A stretch of DNA of 64,000 nucleotides from Amorphophallus konjac. Lineage: Eukaryota; Streptophyta; Magnoliopsida; Alismatales; Araceae. Position numbers and translations under genes: made by a program. Below the pieces are notes generated by a model. That model searched no databases and was not told where the DNA came from. It worked only from the letters and a program-made list of their open reading frames with translations. The stretch spans positions 158,740,331 through 158,804,330 of the forward strand of contig CM040118.1 in NCBI GenBank assembly GCA_022559845.1, given 5' to 3'. Shown one piece after another: positions 22,349 to 33,324 of this stretch (position 1 is the first letter of the stretch; each line of letters starts with the position of its first letter).

Positions 22349-22741
22349 ATATCTGTTTCCCCCTTTTTGTAATACAATTCCCCCCTCAGGGGCCCTTCTT
22401 GTATTCCCTTTTTTTATTCAATGGAAAGGAATCTTTATACCAGTCTCATATGTGGTTTGTCTTTTCTATGTGGTTTCATCACTTTGGGAAGTGGGGTAGT
22501 GGTTCTAGCAGTCCCTCATACGAGCGGCTCGTATCTGGCAGGAGAGCGTCCACCCCTTCAAAGAAAGGATGGGGAACTCGCTCCACCGCGTGACGGCCTC
22601 CGGGGGGTGCTTTAACCCGAATTCTGTTGTTGGTAGCAAACGTCCTTCTTTGGCCATATGTGCCGCAAGGGAGACGGTTTGCAGGAATGTGAACGAAGAG
22701 GCTCAGAGCATTATCTGGAACGGGTGAATGGTCCATCCCGG
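22349..22741 (+). other. 3' flank of the PMD gene
   Basis: No gene. A T-rich stretch with TTTTTGTAATACAA (22366) and TTTTTTTATTCAATGG (22410) could serve plant polyadenylation of the PMD transcript. This is a weak inference. Confidence 0.35.
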
Positions 22742-24850
22742 GCAGGTTTCAAAGCTAGTCGGGGCAATGTGCCAATCGACCAGTATATCATTTCATCATC
22801 GATATTGGGTTTATATCGATGCAAAGGGGTTTTATAGGTTTCATCAGAGTAGACGTAAGGTCTAGATAGGTTATCGCAGGTGGGATATTGAAAGGTGCGC
22901 GGTTTTCATCAGGACAGACGTAGGGTCTGAACTGGATCGGATTTCATCATTGATCGGGCGAGGTGCCGGTCGATCAATAGCTAGTTTCATCATCGATATT
23001 GGGTTCATATCGATGCAAAGAAAGTGTTATAAGTTTCATCAGAATAGACAAAAGGTCTAAACTGGCAGGGTTTTAATTGGACATGGTTTCATCACTGATC
23101 GGGCGAGGTGCCAGTCGATCAGTGGTTGGTTTCATCGTCGATATGGGGCTTATATCGACGCAAAGAGTTTCATAGGTTTCATTAGTATAGACGTAAGGTC
23201 TAAACCGGACAGAGGATTTCATCATTGATCGGGCGAGGTGCCGGTCGATCAACGGTGGGACGTATGTAGAGGTGTAGGTCTCGTCAGGACATACGTAAGG
23301 TCTATTCCAGCGGGTTTTATGGCGGGTGGGACTTTGCCAAGAAATACATAGGTTTCATCAGGATAGGCGTAGGGTCTATTCTGGTAGGGTTTCATCGTTG
23401 ACCGGGCAAGGAGCCGATCGATCAAGGGAAGGTTTTAGGAGCTTGACCAGGACAGACGTAAGGTTTGAACTGGCCAGGCTTTATCAGAATGGTGACAGGT
23501 TTTATTATCGGTGGGACATGTGAAAAGAGGATATGTAGATTTCATCAGGGTAGACGTAAGATCTACCCCGGAAAGGCTTTATCATCGGCGGGGCATAGAG
23601 CCAGATGACCGACGGAAGGCCTCATCAGTGAAGGGGAGGTGAAGGCAATGTGCCGGTTGGCATGGGACTTCTGAATTACCACATTACCGACCCAAGCGCC
23701 CTTTTGAGTTTTCTCCGGAGCCAGCCCCCTCTTGCTTTTGCCCACGCGTACTTTCGGATTTTCACGTGGCGGGGTACCCGATTTTGCCTGTAGTGCCCTT
23801 TCGGGTTTTCACCACAGCTGGGTTTTAGCCATTTTTACCCTTGTCCAGAATGCCTGAACAAGCCTGGCGGGGTATCTCCATTTTCAACCCCATTTTTATA
23901 TATATACTTTTTTTTGTCGTTTTCTTTCTCTTTTCCTTTTTCATTGTCTTTTCTGGGACCAGAACTTTCATCCTGTGGACCATGGCGCCATATGTTTATT
24001 GTGGACACACGATCATTGATGTGGGTGTCGACATCAATGCAAAGGGAAGTAGGGTTTCATGATCTATCCAGATGAAAGGTCCGAATTGATTTAGAGGATA
24101 TAGATAGCAGCTCGGGCACGAGGCCGTTTGCTGAAAATATGAGTTTCATCGTTAATGTGGGGTTTAACATTAACGCAAAGGAATAGAGTTTCATGATCTA
24201 TCCAGACGGAGGGTCTGAATCGATTCAAAGAGCAGTGTTGTGCTATGTCAGAGCGGACGGAAGGCCCACCCTGGATGGATTTTAGCGTCGATCAGGTAGC
24301 GTGCCAATCGATCGATAGCAGGTTTCATCATTGGTATTGGCTTATACCAATGCAAGGATTTCATATGCTTCATCAGGATAGACGTAGGGTCTAAACTGGG
24401 TAGGGTTTTATCATTGATATTAGGCGAGGTGCCAATCGATCAATGGCGGGTTTCATCATCGGTATTGGATTTATACCAATGCGAGGAGTTCATGGATTTC
24501 ATCAGGATAGACAGAAGGTCTAAACTGGATAGGTTTCATCATAGATCGGGCAGTGCGCCAATCGATCAATAGCAGGTTTCATCACGGCGGGCCGTAAAGA
24601 GATCGGTAGACCTAGTCGGAATAGACGTAAGGTCTAAGCTGGATGGGTTTAATCATGGTGGGTCTTAGACAGAAACAAGTGGAAGTGTTTTATCAGAACA
24701 GACGGAAGGTCTATCCTGAGGTGGGCTTATTATTGAGGGAGATTTTTCTTGAGCAATACATGAAGGCTTCAACAGAATAGACGTAAGGTCCATTCCGGAT
24801 GGGTTTAATCGTTGATCGGGCAAGGCACCGGTCGATCGACGAGGAGTTTT
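22742..24850. repeat. Modular hairpin array in the E1 3' non-coding region
   Basis: Several dozen short modules, most opened by TTTCATC on the plus strand and each followed by an inverted repeat. Class a: 9-bp stems with 7-8-base loops, then GCAAAG (22797, 22991, 23136, 24014, 24150, 24329, 24457). Class b: TAGAC-GTAAG-GTCTA and variants (for example 22850, 22915). Class c: outer stems such as ATTGATCG/CGATCAAT around GGC-GAGGT-GCC (22949, 23093, 23225, 24412, 24809). Arms differ between copies but stay complementary within a copy. Tandem repeats in the 3' non-coding region are known for Tat/Ogre elements; the hairpin grammar is what I see here. Confidence 0.85.
23676..23905. repeat. ACCACATTACC spacer, copy 1
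   Basis: About 225 bp interrupting the hairpin array and repeated at 24881-25105. It contains several GCCCTTTCGGGTTTTC motifs (CCC/GGG mini-hairpins). Confidence 0.8.
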
Positions 24851-24880
24851 ATGGTGGGAGGTGAGGCTTTCTTTGGAATC

Positions 24881-25105
24881 ACCACATTACCGACCCAAGC
24901 GCCCTTTCGGGTTTTCGCAGGAGCCAGCCCCCTCTTGCTTTTGCCCACGCGCCCTTTCGGGTTTTCACGTGGCGGGGTACCTGATTTTGCCTGCAGTGCC
25001 CTTTCAGGTTTTCACCATAGCTGGATTTTAGGCCATTTTTTCACTTGTCCCTAATATAGGAGCAAGTCTGGCGGGGTATCTCTATTTTTAACCCCATTTT
25101 TTTTT
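24881..25105. repeat. ACCACATTACC spacer, copy 2
   Basis: Second copy of the 225-bp spacer, about 1.2 kb from the first. The array plus spacer therefore form a larger duplicated unit. Confidence 0.8.
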
Positions 25106-25180
25106 ACTTTCTGTTTGTTCTTTCTCTCTTTTTTTTTTTAGAGGGTGACAGGTCGGAATGCCACCAGCTCAAGATGAGGG

Positions 25181-25597
25181 CAGCTTGGTTAGGGCGGAGC
25201 GCCGCTAGACCAGGAAATGGGTGCAGCTTGGCTAGGGCGGAGTGCTGCTATACCAAGAAAAGGGTGTAGCTTGGCTAGGGCGGAGTGCCGCTAGACCAAG
25301 GACAGGGGTAGCTTAGTTAGGGCGGAGTGCCGCTATACCAAGAAAAGGGTAGCTTGACTAGGGCGGAGTGCCGCTAGACCAAGGAAAGGGTAGCTCGGTT
25401 AGGGCGGGGTGCCGCTAGACCAAGGAAAGGGTAGCTCGGCTAGGGCGGGGTGCCGCTAGGCCAAGGAAGGGTAGCTCGGCTAGGGCGGAGTGCCGCTAGA
25501 CCAAGAAATGGGTGTAGCTTGGCTAGGGCGGAGTGCCGCTAGACCAAGGAAAAAGTAGCTTGGTTAGGGCGGAGTGCCGCTAGACCAAGGAAAGAGT
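25181..25597. repeat. 41-bp minisatellite at the 3' end of E1 pol
   Basis: Ten tandem units of 40-43 bp (starts near 25181, 25224, 25267, 25309, 25350, 25391, 25432, 25472, 25515, 25556), with core TAGGGCGGAGTGCCGCTAGA. The last unit ends within 15 bp of the integrase stop codon. Confidence 0.92.
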
Positions 25598-25610
25598 AGA
25601 TTTTGCCCGA

Positions 25611-27168
25611 TTATTCGGGGAATGTCGGTTGTGCTGTATGATACAGCTTCGGATGTTTTCCGTTGAGTGGTGAGAATTGGATTTCCCCTCGATGGTTAAC
25701 AACCACGTAGGCCCCTCCTTCGTAGACCCTCTGTATTACATAAGGACCTTCCCAATTAGCATTCAGCCTTCCTTTTGGGTTGGACGCCATGACTTCTTTT
25801 TTCTTGACCATGACGAGGTCGCCTTTCTTGAATTCTCATCCTTTTACAAGTTTGTTGAATGCAGTGGCCATGCGGGCCTGATACATTTGGATACTCTTCT
25901 GAGCTCGGAGGTGCTTCCCTTCCAACTCAGCCAGTTCTTCTAGTCTTCTTTCTGCATTGGTCTGTTCGCCACGGGCCAGGCCATATTGGACTGCCGCTCT
26001 GAGTGACGGGACTTCCTGCTCTAGCGGAACCACTACCTCTGAACCGTATACCAGCGAGTATGGTGAGCACCCTGTAGGTGTCTTGAAGACGGTGCGGTAT
26101 GCCCACAGAGCTTCATACATTTTCTCTTCCCAGTCCTTCTTATTAGAACTGACGACCTTGGCCAGCAAGGTGCAGAGAGTCTTCTTAAAAGCTTCTGCCA
26201 ATCCGTTTTCCAGCGGATTGTAAGGAGTGAAGGTCCTCCATTCGATCTTATATTTCTCAGCAAGCTGATAGACCTTCTGATTTCTGAAGTGACTTCCATT
26301 GTCGGATATTATTCGGCTGGGGATCCCGAACCGGAAGATAATGTTCTGTTATGAATCTGGCGACCAATTCACCAGTCACTTCTCTTAATGCTATAGCCTC
26401 CGCCCATCGGGAGAAGTAATCTGTTATGGCCAGTATGTACTTATGTCCGGCCGAAGAAGTCGACAGTGGCCCAACTACATCAGTTCCCCATTGTGCAAAT
26501 GGCCAGCTGGGAACTGTAGGGTGCAGAGTGGTAGGAGGCCTTCTAGGCACAGTAGCATGCTCCTGGCATTTCTGGCATGATTTTGCAAATTTACAGCAGT
26601 CTTCAAACATGGTGGGCCAATAGTAGCCCAGCTTCTTGATTTCTATCTTCATCTTGGGACCAGCCTGGTGGGCACCTGCTGTCCCAGCATGTGTTTCTTT
26701 CATCGCTTGCCAGGCTTCCTCAGTGGACAGACAGCGGAGTAGAATCTTCTTGCGTGCATCTGCCATTATTCGGAACAAAATTCCATTCCTGAGTTCATAA
26801 GAATCTTTGATTCTTAGGAGTTTCATCTTTTCTTCTCTTATATGTGGCAGTTGTCGGTGTAGAAACCACTGCAGCAAGTGTTGTCTCCAATCAGACGCTT
26901 GTTCTGTGCTGATGGTGGCAACCTCGTCTTCTTCGGGGCACTCTTCTAGCATACTGGGGACTTGCCGCCGGTTCATAACGACAATGTTCAGTGTCTTATT
27001 TGGTGGGACTGCTAGTGAGCTGGCCAGTTTCGCCAGTGCATCAGCCTGGGCATTGTGTCCACGGCCCACATGCTTGAGCTCAATATGGTAGAATTTCGCC
27101 ATGAGGCGCACAGCTTTTTGGTGGTAGGGATTCTGTTCTAGCTTCCGCACTTCAAACTCCCCTTGGAT
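25611..27168 (-). pseudogene. E1 integrase, with end of the second RNaseH, decayed
   Basis: Begins just after an in-frame TAG (27169-27171) in the tail of the archaeal-type RNaseH (HNAQADALAKLAS). Then the zinc-binding region HAGTAGAHQ...CCKFAKSCQKCQ, catalytic Asp in GTDVVGP, and Asp in SDNGSHF. The last Glu is in NGLAEAF, completing a D-D-E core. A 1-nt frameshift near 26350 splits the frame between the first and second Asp, and a TGA at 25836 falls before the GPYVIQRVYEGGAYVV C-terminal fold. The stop at 25611 abuts the minisatellite. Integrase joins element cDNA to host DNA in the nucleus. Confidence 0.9.
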
Positions 27169-28746
27169 CTATTTTATTATCAACATCGAATCTCCGAATA
27201 CTTGAAGCATTTGGATACCCATGTTGAGGCTGACATATAGCCCGATTATCAGAGCTTCATACTCGAACTCATTATTGGTGCAGGGCTTGTTTATAGAACA
27301 GGAAGTATGCACGACCTCCCCCTCTGGTGATTTCAGCACAATACCGGCTCCAGCCCGTATTCTAGTCTTTCCATCGGAGTCTGTCTCTGTTCTAGATGCT
27401 CCATCAAAGAATAGTTGCCACATAACTGACTGAGCCTGGCAGGCCTCGAGTGTTTCATCATCGGGTAACTCAGTCCCTAGCATATCATTTTCCGGCACAG
27501 GATGCTCTGCGAAGAAATCAGCCACGGCCTGTCCTTTTATCGCCCTCTGGGGTGTATAGGTAATATCGAATTCCATCAGGATCACTGCCCATTTGCCCAA
27601 CCGGCCCTTCAGTACTGGCTGAGTCAATATATATTTGAGCGGATCTGCTGCAGATATCAATCTGACTTCATGTGACAACATATAGTGTCGGAGCTTTTTG
27701 ACAGCAAAGACTAGTGCCAAGCAGGTCTTTTCTATGTAACTGTAGCTTTCTTCAGTTCTAATCAGCCTCCTACTTAGGTAGTACAAGGCTTGTTCTTTGC
27801 CTTCTTCATTTATCTGTGCCAGCATTGCCCCCAGGGAATAGTATGTGGTCGCGATATACAGTATCAAGGGCCTGCCCTTAATTGGTGCCCCCAGCACCGG
27901 AGGGGTCTTGAGATATTCTTTCAGATTCTCAAAGGCTTCCTGACAGCCATCATCCCAGAGGAACGGCACATCTTTCATCATGAGCTTATGAAAGGGGTGG
28001 CATCTTCCCGACAGATTTGATATAAATCGTCGGATATAGGCTAGACGCCCTTGCAGAGATCTCAGCTCGGACAGATTCCTTGGTGGAGGGAGCTCCTGGA
28101 TAGCCTTAATCTTGGATGGGTCAATTTCAATGCCCCTATGACGGACAATAAACCCGAGGAATTTTCCACTGGACACGCCGAAGGCGCATTTCATGGGATT
28201 CATCTTGAGTTCATATTTGCGCAGCCTCTGGAATACTACCCTTAGGTCTTGCAAATGGTCTTCTCTTCTGCTGGTTTTTACTACCAGATCATCAATGTAG
28301 CACTCTACTTTCTTGAAGAGCAAATCATCAAAGATCTTGGTCATAGCTCTTTGATAGGTAGCGCCGGCATTCTTGAGGCCAAACGGCATCCTTTTGTAGT
28401 GGAATATCCCCTTCGGGGTACGGAATGCAGTGTGCACTCTGTCTTCCTCAGCAATCCAGATCTGGTTGTATCCGGATGACCCATCCATAAATGATAGAGC
28501 CTCATGACCAGTAGTCGCATCGATCATCACTTCAGTGATTGGCACTGGAAAGTCATCTTTCGGGCAAGCCTTATTAAGGTCCCGGAAATCAACACATATT
28601 CTAATCTACCCATTCTTCTTCTTTACGGGCACTATATTGGCTAGCCATGTAGTATACTGGTTCTCTTCAACAAAGCCCACATCGATTAGCTTGTCAACCT
28701 CTTTGTTAATCTGATTTATTAGTTCAGGGCGCATTCTCCTGGAAGG
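27169..28746 (-). pseudogene. E1 reverse transcriptase, RNaseH and archaeal-type RNaseH, decayed
   Basis: The RT shows CVDFRDLN, MDGSSGYNQI, MPFGLKNAGATYQ and the active-site YIDD (about 28300). The native RNaseH region follows (PLILYIATTYYSLGAML ... ALYYLSRRL). The second RNaseH begins LFFDGASR and has NNEFEYEA and VFGDSM, the D-E-D residues of the archaeal-type domain that defines Tat elements. A TAG near 28604 interrupts just before RICVDFRDLN, and TAG at 28747 and 27169 bound the segment; all are in one frame with gag and integrase. It copies element RNA to DNA in particles. Confidence 0.92.
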
Positions 28747-29628
28747 CTACTTTACAGGGCTAGCCTCTGGGTTTATTGCCAATCGGTGCTGCGCCACATC
28801 AGAACTCAGTCCCGTCATTTCATCATATGTCCATGCAAAGCAGTCTCGGAATTCTTTCAAGAACTGTATATACTGTTCCCTTGTAGCTGGCTCTAGCAGT
28901 GCACTGAGGAATGTTGGCCTTGGCTCATCTGCGGTCCCCAGATTTATTTCCACAAGCTCATCGACGGTGGCTTGACCTCCATCTTCGACCTCGGGCGGGG
29001 CTTCTTGCAGGTCAATGAAACCTCCCGGGATATAATCTTCTTCAGTTTCATGACCCTCTGTTTCATCATACTGGTCATTAGCGGGTGCTGGCTCATCATA
29101 TACGGCCAATATTGTTGGATTCCGTTCAGTCTGCCCCAAGCACGTGACTGGCTCAGCAGGAAACTCAAAAATGGAGTCTTCCGCCCTTAGAGGCTCTTCT
29201 GATGCAGACTCCCTTGAGAGATCATCATTCTGTAGAGCCCGGACTTCTTCCAGGATGCGCTCAAACTCCAGGCATTCCCTCAGCTCTTTGGCTACTTGGT
29301 CTTCATCCGAGGTTCCCATATCAAACTTTGCTTCAGCATGGAACAGATCCTCTTTGCAAGGTAGGTCTTCCCAGCACCAATCTTTCTTTGCTTCATCAGA
29401 TGTCCCCGTCTCCGGCTCACTGTCCGGGGCTTCATTGTTCATTATGGATTGATAAATGATTTCTTTATCTTCCGAGGGGTACTTGTCATATCCCACCTCG
29501 GAAGGGCCTTCATGCTGGTAGGAGACAGAGATGACGTCCACTTCAGCTTCATAGTATTCTTGAAGGGTATAACCCAATCCCGGGTGCTGAGTGATCTTCC
29601 TCAGTTCTTTATTATCCCGGGGCGGATC
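28747..29628 (-). pseudogene. E1 acidic linker between protease and RT
   Basis: Same frame as protease and RT, bounded by TAG stops at 29629 and 28747. Very rich in Glu/Asp, with a C-terminal FRDCFAWTYDEMTGL block. This block is the usual lead-in to RT in Tat and other Ty3-Gypsy polyproteins. Confidence 0.8.
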
Positions 29629-31005
29629 CTATAGCTCCTGGAACGCCTTCTTTTGGGCAACAGGTTGTAGTGATGGCATCTGCATTTTAGAGAACATCTG
29701 CGAAACCCGCTGGGTAGTATAGTCCAAGCTTGTAATCGGCACCATCCGGTTTACAGCCTCTTCAGGGACCATACAGTCTTGATCATCTTCCTCGACTGGT
29801 TCCCCGGTGTAGAATATGGTAGGAGGCTCGCAGAAGCGAGGGATTTCCATAGTCTTCAGTGGTAGCACCGTCTGGTACTCTAGGCTGGCGATGGGCTTGA
29901 CTAAACCTTGCGGAACCTCCACCTGTGTGTACTTCTCTTTCATTTCTTCATCGATATCATCCGGGTGAATGCTAGGAGGGGTGATCCGAGCAAAGTCACC
30001 AGCATAAGAGATGTGAGATACCTCATGCTTTTTAATATAGCCCTTTGGTGGCGAGGGAGACCAGTTTCTTGCCTTCGTTGCCGGCTTTTTCTGGCTGACC
30101 CTAGCCTCTTTCTCTTCACCCTTTTGCGACACCTCCGTGTAGTAGGATGCATCGAGCATATGGCACTCGAATACTTCGAAGGGATGCAGATCCGCAAACA
30201 CCCTCTCTTCTTTTCCTTCATGGCGGTATTTAATGCACTGATGCAGTGTGGACGGCACTATCTGATATTCATGCAGCCACGGTCTCCCCAGCAGGGCCTT
30301 ATATGTGGTGTTGGAGTCGATTACATAGAATCGTACCACGGTAGTGAGGTCCCCCAACGTGAGGTTAAAATCAGCCACCCCAAGGGGCGTCTCACATTTC
30401 TGGTTGAATCCCGCAATTTTCATGTCTCTGACCTTGGTAAGCTGAAGATCAAAGTAATATTTTTGGTAGATGCGGTATGAGAGAATGTTCACGGCAGCCT
30501 CGGGATCTATCAGTATCCTGTTCAGTGGCTGACAGTTCAGGGAGCCCCTCATATACAGCGGTCTGTTATGGCAGGAATTCGGAATCAGCATGTCATCTTC
30601 TGTGAATGTAACTGTCAGCCCAGAATTCACTTCTGTCAAGAGTGCTTCATATTGTGCCGGCGACTGCAAGGCATCAACAATTGCTTGGCGAGCCTCTTCA
30701 CTCAGAGAGAGGATCTCCCAGATGGAGAATCTGGTAGGGAGCTTCTTTAGCATTTTCATGATCCGGCTGCCCACCCTGACATTAGACAGTCTCATTTCTT
30801 CCGCCCATCGAGGTTTTAGAGGTTCATGTAGTGCCTTTGGCCTCTGCTGACCAGTGCTGGCTTCAACCTCTGGACTGACTTCTTGGGAGGCTTCTTCTAT
30901 AGCAACGGCCCCTGGTGCCGTCAGAGGGTTATCCCCTTCTTTCTCATTCTGCTTGTAGGCTACAGACGCCGATTGCTGAGGTCTCTTGCCTTTATCTGGC
31001 CCAGC
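29629..31005 (-). pseudogene. E1 aspartic protease region
   Basis: Carries the retropepsin-like block NRILIDPEAAVNILSYRIYQ near 30520, followed by FNQKCETPLGVADFNLTLGD and LLGRPWLHEY, both typical of Tat/Ogre proteases. The usual Asp-(Ser/Asn/Gly)-Gly is Asp-Pro-Glu here, so the Asp remains but the flap-side Gly is lost. Bounded by in-frame TAGs at 31006 and 29629. It would cleave the Gag-Pol polyprotein. Confidence 0.85.
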
Positions 31006-31380
31006 CTATATCGACTGCCCATTTTCTATACTAGACAGAAATTCCAGAAATGTTGGAGTTTGACCTCCTTTCTTCTTTTCTTGGTACAAGCTGGCAGGGG
31101 GAGGAACCTGGACACATCGTATCTCCGGTTTGGGAATCTGGTAGGGCTGTTCCCCTCTGAACATAATGTTATGATTAGCTGGTGGTGGGCGCCCCCATCT
31201 TTTCCCAGAATGTGTTGCATGGGCTGAGGTTGAGGCCTCGGCATGGTTGGCTTCTAGCGGGGCATCTGATGTTTCATCCTCATCATTCTCCCCGGGCGAG
31301 GTAAAGAGTGCCGACAGGGTGTTACATTGTACTGTCACGACCCTCTTTCCCTTCTTGGACTTGGGCCGCCTCTTCTTTTT
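31006..31380 (-). pseudogene. E1 Gag-protease linker
   Basis: Same frame. Starts after the gag TAG at 31381 with a basic Lys/Arg cluster, then NTLSALFTSPGENDEDETSD. Stops at TAG 31006. E2 reads CAG at both stop positions, so this joins gag to protease in the ancestral polyprotein. Confidence 0.8.
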
Positions 31381-33303
31381 CTAGGAATTTGGCTTTATCG
31401 GCCCCTGCCCCCAGAAGGGTTCAGTCTCAGCCTTTTCTTGTTCTGCCTCTGACTGCTCTTTAATTTTCAATTCTTCGAGCTGTTCCCAGAGTATACAGTC
31501 TTTCACCAGCAGGTGCCCGGGCTTTTTCTGTTCATATTCATCGAGCCCATTAATATACTGCTGCAAACGCCTGGCTACAGGACTTACTTCCTTATGTGCA
31601 GGTAGGGGGACTTGTCTTCTCCGGTTATGAGTGGGGATCCGGATGACTGGCCTTGTCTCAGCTGTGCGCCATACTAGCTTTACTGGAGGTGGTTCGGGCC
31701 TTGGTGTGACACCGCGGATAACTGCTCCATTGGTATTGGCTGTGGGAGTCTTCTTTCTGTTCTTTATGGGTTTCATCTGCCATCCTTCCTGATCCTTCAG
31801 TGGGGTGAGGAAGCAAGCTTCATAAGTATGCCTAGTACATTCTTCAACGGCCTCCTTAGGCAGCTGCTGGTAGATTGAAATCATATTGGCGGCCATTTTT
31901 AATGCCGGAGGCTCATGTGGACGAGGTGGCTCTACCTGGTAATCTCCCAGCTGTAGCTCGCCCTTCTTGACCATGCCTTCCATAATATCTTTGAAGACGT
32001 AGCAATCTTCAATTGCGTGCCCCAGCGCACGGTGATATGGACAGAACAGTGGATCACCTTTCTTTGCCGCGTCCTCGGGTCTCTTTGGTTCAGGCAATGT
32101 TACCTTGTTGAACTTGTATGCCCAGTTGAATAGTGCGGCTGTCTTATCTTTCGGGAAAGAGTACGGCTTTCTCATTTTATTTCTCAGAGAGACCTTATCT
32201 TTTCTTTCTGCTGTGTCTGCTGGTGGGGGAGCTTCATCTGCCCCCTTCTTCCCTTTCTGTTGCTCGAAGGTTCTGAAATCGACGGTGTTAGCCTCAGAGT
32301 GCGATGGTCGTCGATCATTAGATTTCCCTTTCGGCACAGTTGGAGCATTGGCCGTCGGACGCTTAGACAGGAACGTCTCGACCTCCGCCACTATATTGTT
32401 CAGCCGGTCAAATGTTCTGACATCTGCACCAATCATCTTTTCCAATACCTCTCTCCTGAGGCTCTGCTTACATATTTGCACTGCATCTTCTTGGTGAGGA
32501 GGTCTTCTGCATCTCATAGCTAAGTTCCTCCACCTTTTGATGTAGTCCAGTGTTGTTTCATCTTGCTTTTGCCTGGTTGCATATAGTTCTGCTATTGTAA
32601 TTTCTCTTTCCATGACGTGAAATCTGTCGTGGAACTTTCTTTGCATATCAGGCCAATCGGTCACTGACCCAGCCGGCAGGCTTGAATACCATTCAAAGGC
32701 TATCCCGGTGAGGGATGAGCCGAAGAACTTAAGCAGATAAGCTTCATCAGCTGCCAAGTCACCCATGATTATGGTGTAGTAAGCTATGTGCTCCCTGGGA
32801 GAGCCCTGGCCATTAAATTTCTCAAACTTCGGCGGCTTACTGACGCCTGGCGGTAGTCTCTTAGCAGCATACTGGGGAGGATACGGTACCCTGTACACAT
32901 CGTAGGTACTAGCATCATCACCAGTCTTTTCAGACAGCTTCATCTCCACAATCTTTTCAATCATCAGCTTCTGGGCTATGGCTGGATCTATGTTTTCCAG
33001 GAAGAAGTGAGCTTGTTGCTGACCATAAGGAGTTGTCATCACAGTTGCGCGCAAGACTGGCGCGGCAGGCCGCGTCTGAGATGCAGAGGGCTGAGCTACC
33101 GTCTGCTGCAGAACGGGTTGGCTCGGTGCTTTGCCCTTATCAGCCAGAAGAGGATTAGCTGGAATAGCCATTTCTGTTGAACTGGCAGTCTGCCCCACGG
33201 GCTCGGCTTGCTTGGAGACCGGTGTAGCTTCATGCCTCTCATTTAGTTGTCTTCTGAGAGCATTGATCTCTTGTTGATATCTTCTAAACATCATCTGGAT
33301 CAT
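31381..33303 (-). pseudogene. E1 Gag (Ty3-Gypsy retrotransposon gag)
   Basis: 641 codons from MIQMMFRRYQQ. The gag core lies near residues 170-300, with FFGSSLTGIAFEWYSSLP, and IKRWRNLAMRCRRPP downstream. A zinc-knuckle-like CPYHRALGHAIEDC is near residue 421. It forms the virus-like particle. It ends at a TAG where E2 has CAG (KPNSQKKKRR), so the natural product is longer. The upstream in-frame TAG at 33325 is shared with E2. Confidence 0.92.
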
Positions 33304-33324
33304 GGGATCCAGGGTTGACGGGAT

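Noticed and set aside
22742..25600. CRISPR-like array of repeats and spacers
   Set aside because: Plant nuclear context, repeats vary and are hairpins without unique spacers, inside a retrotransposon 3' region.
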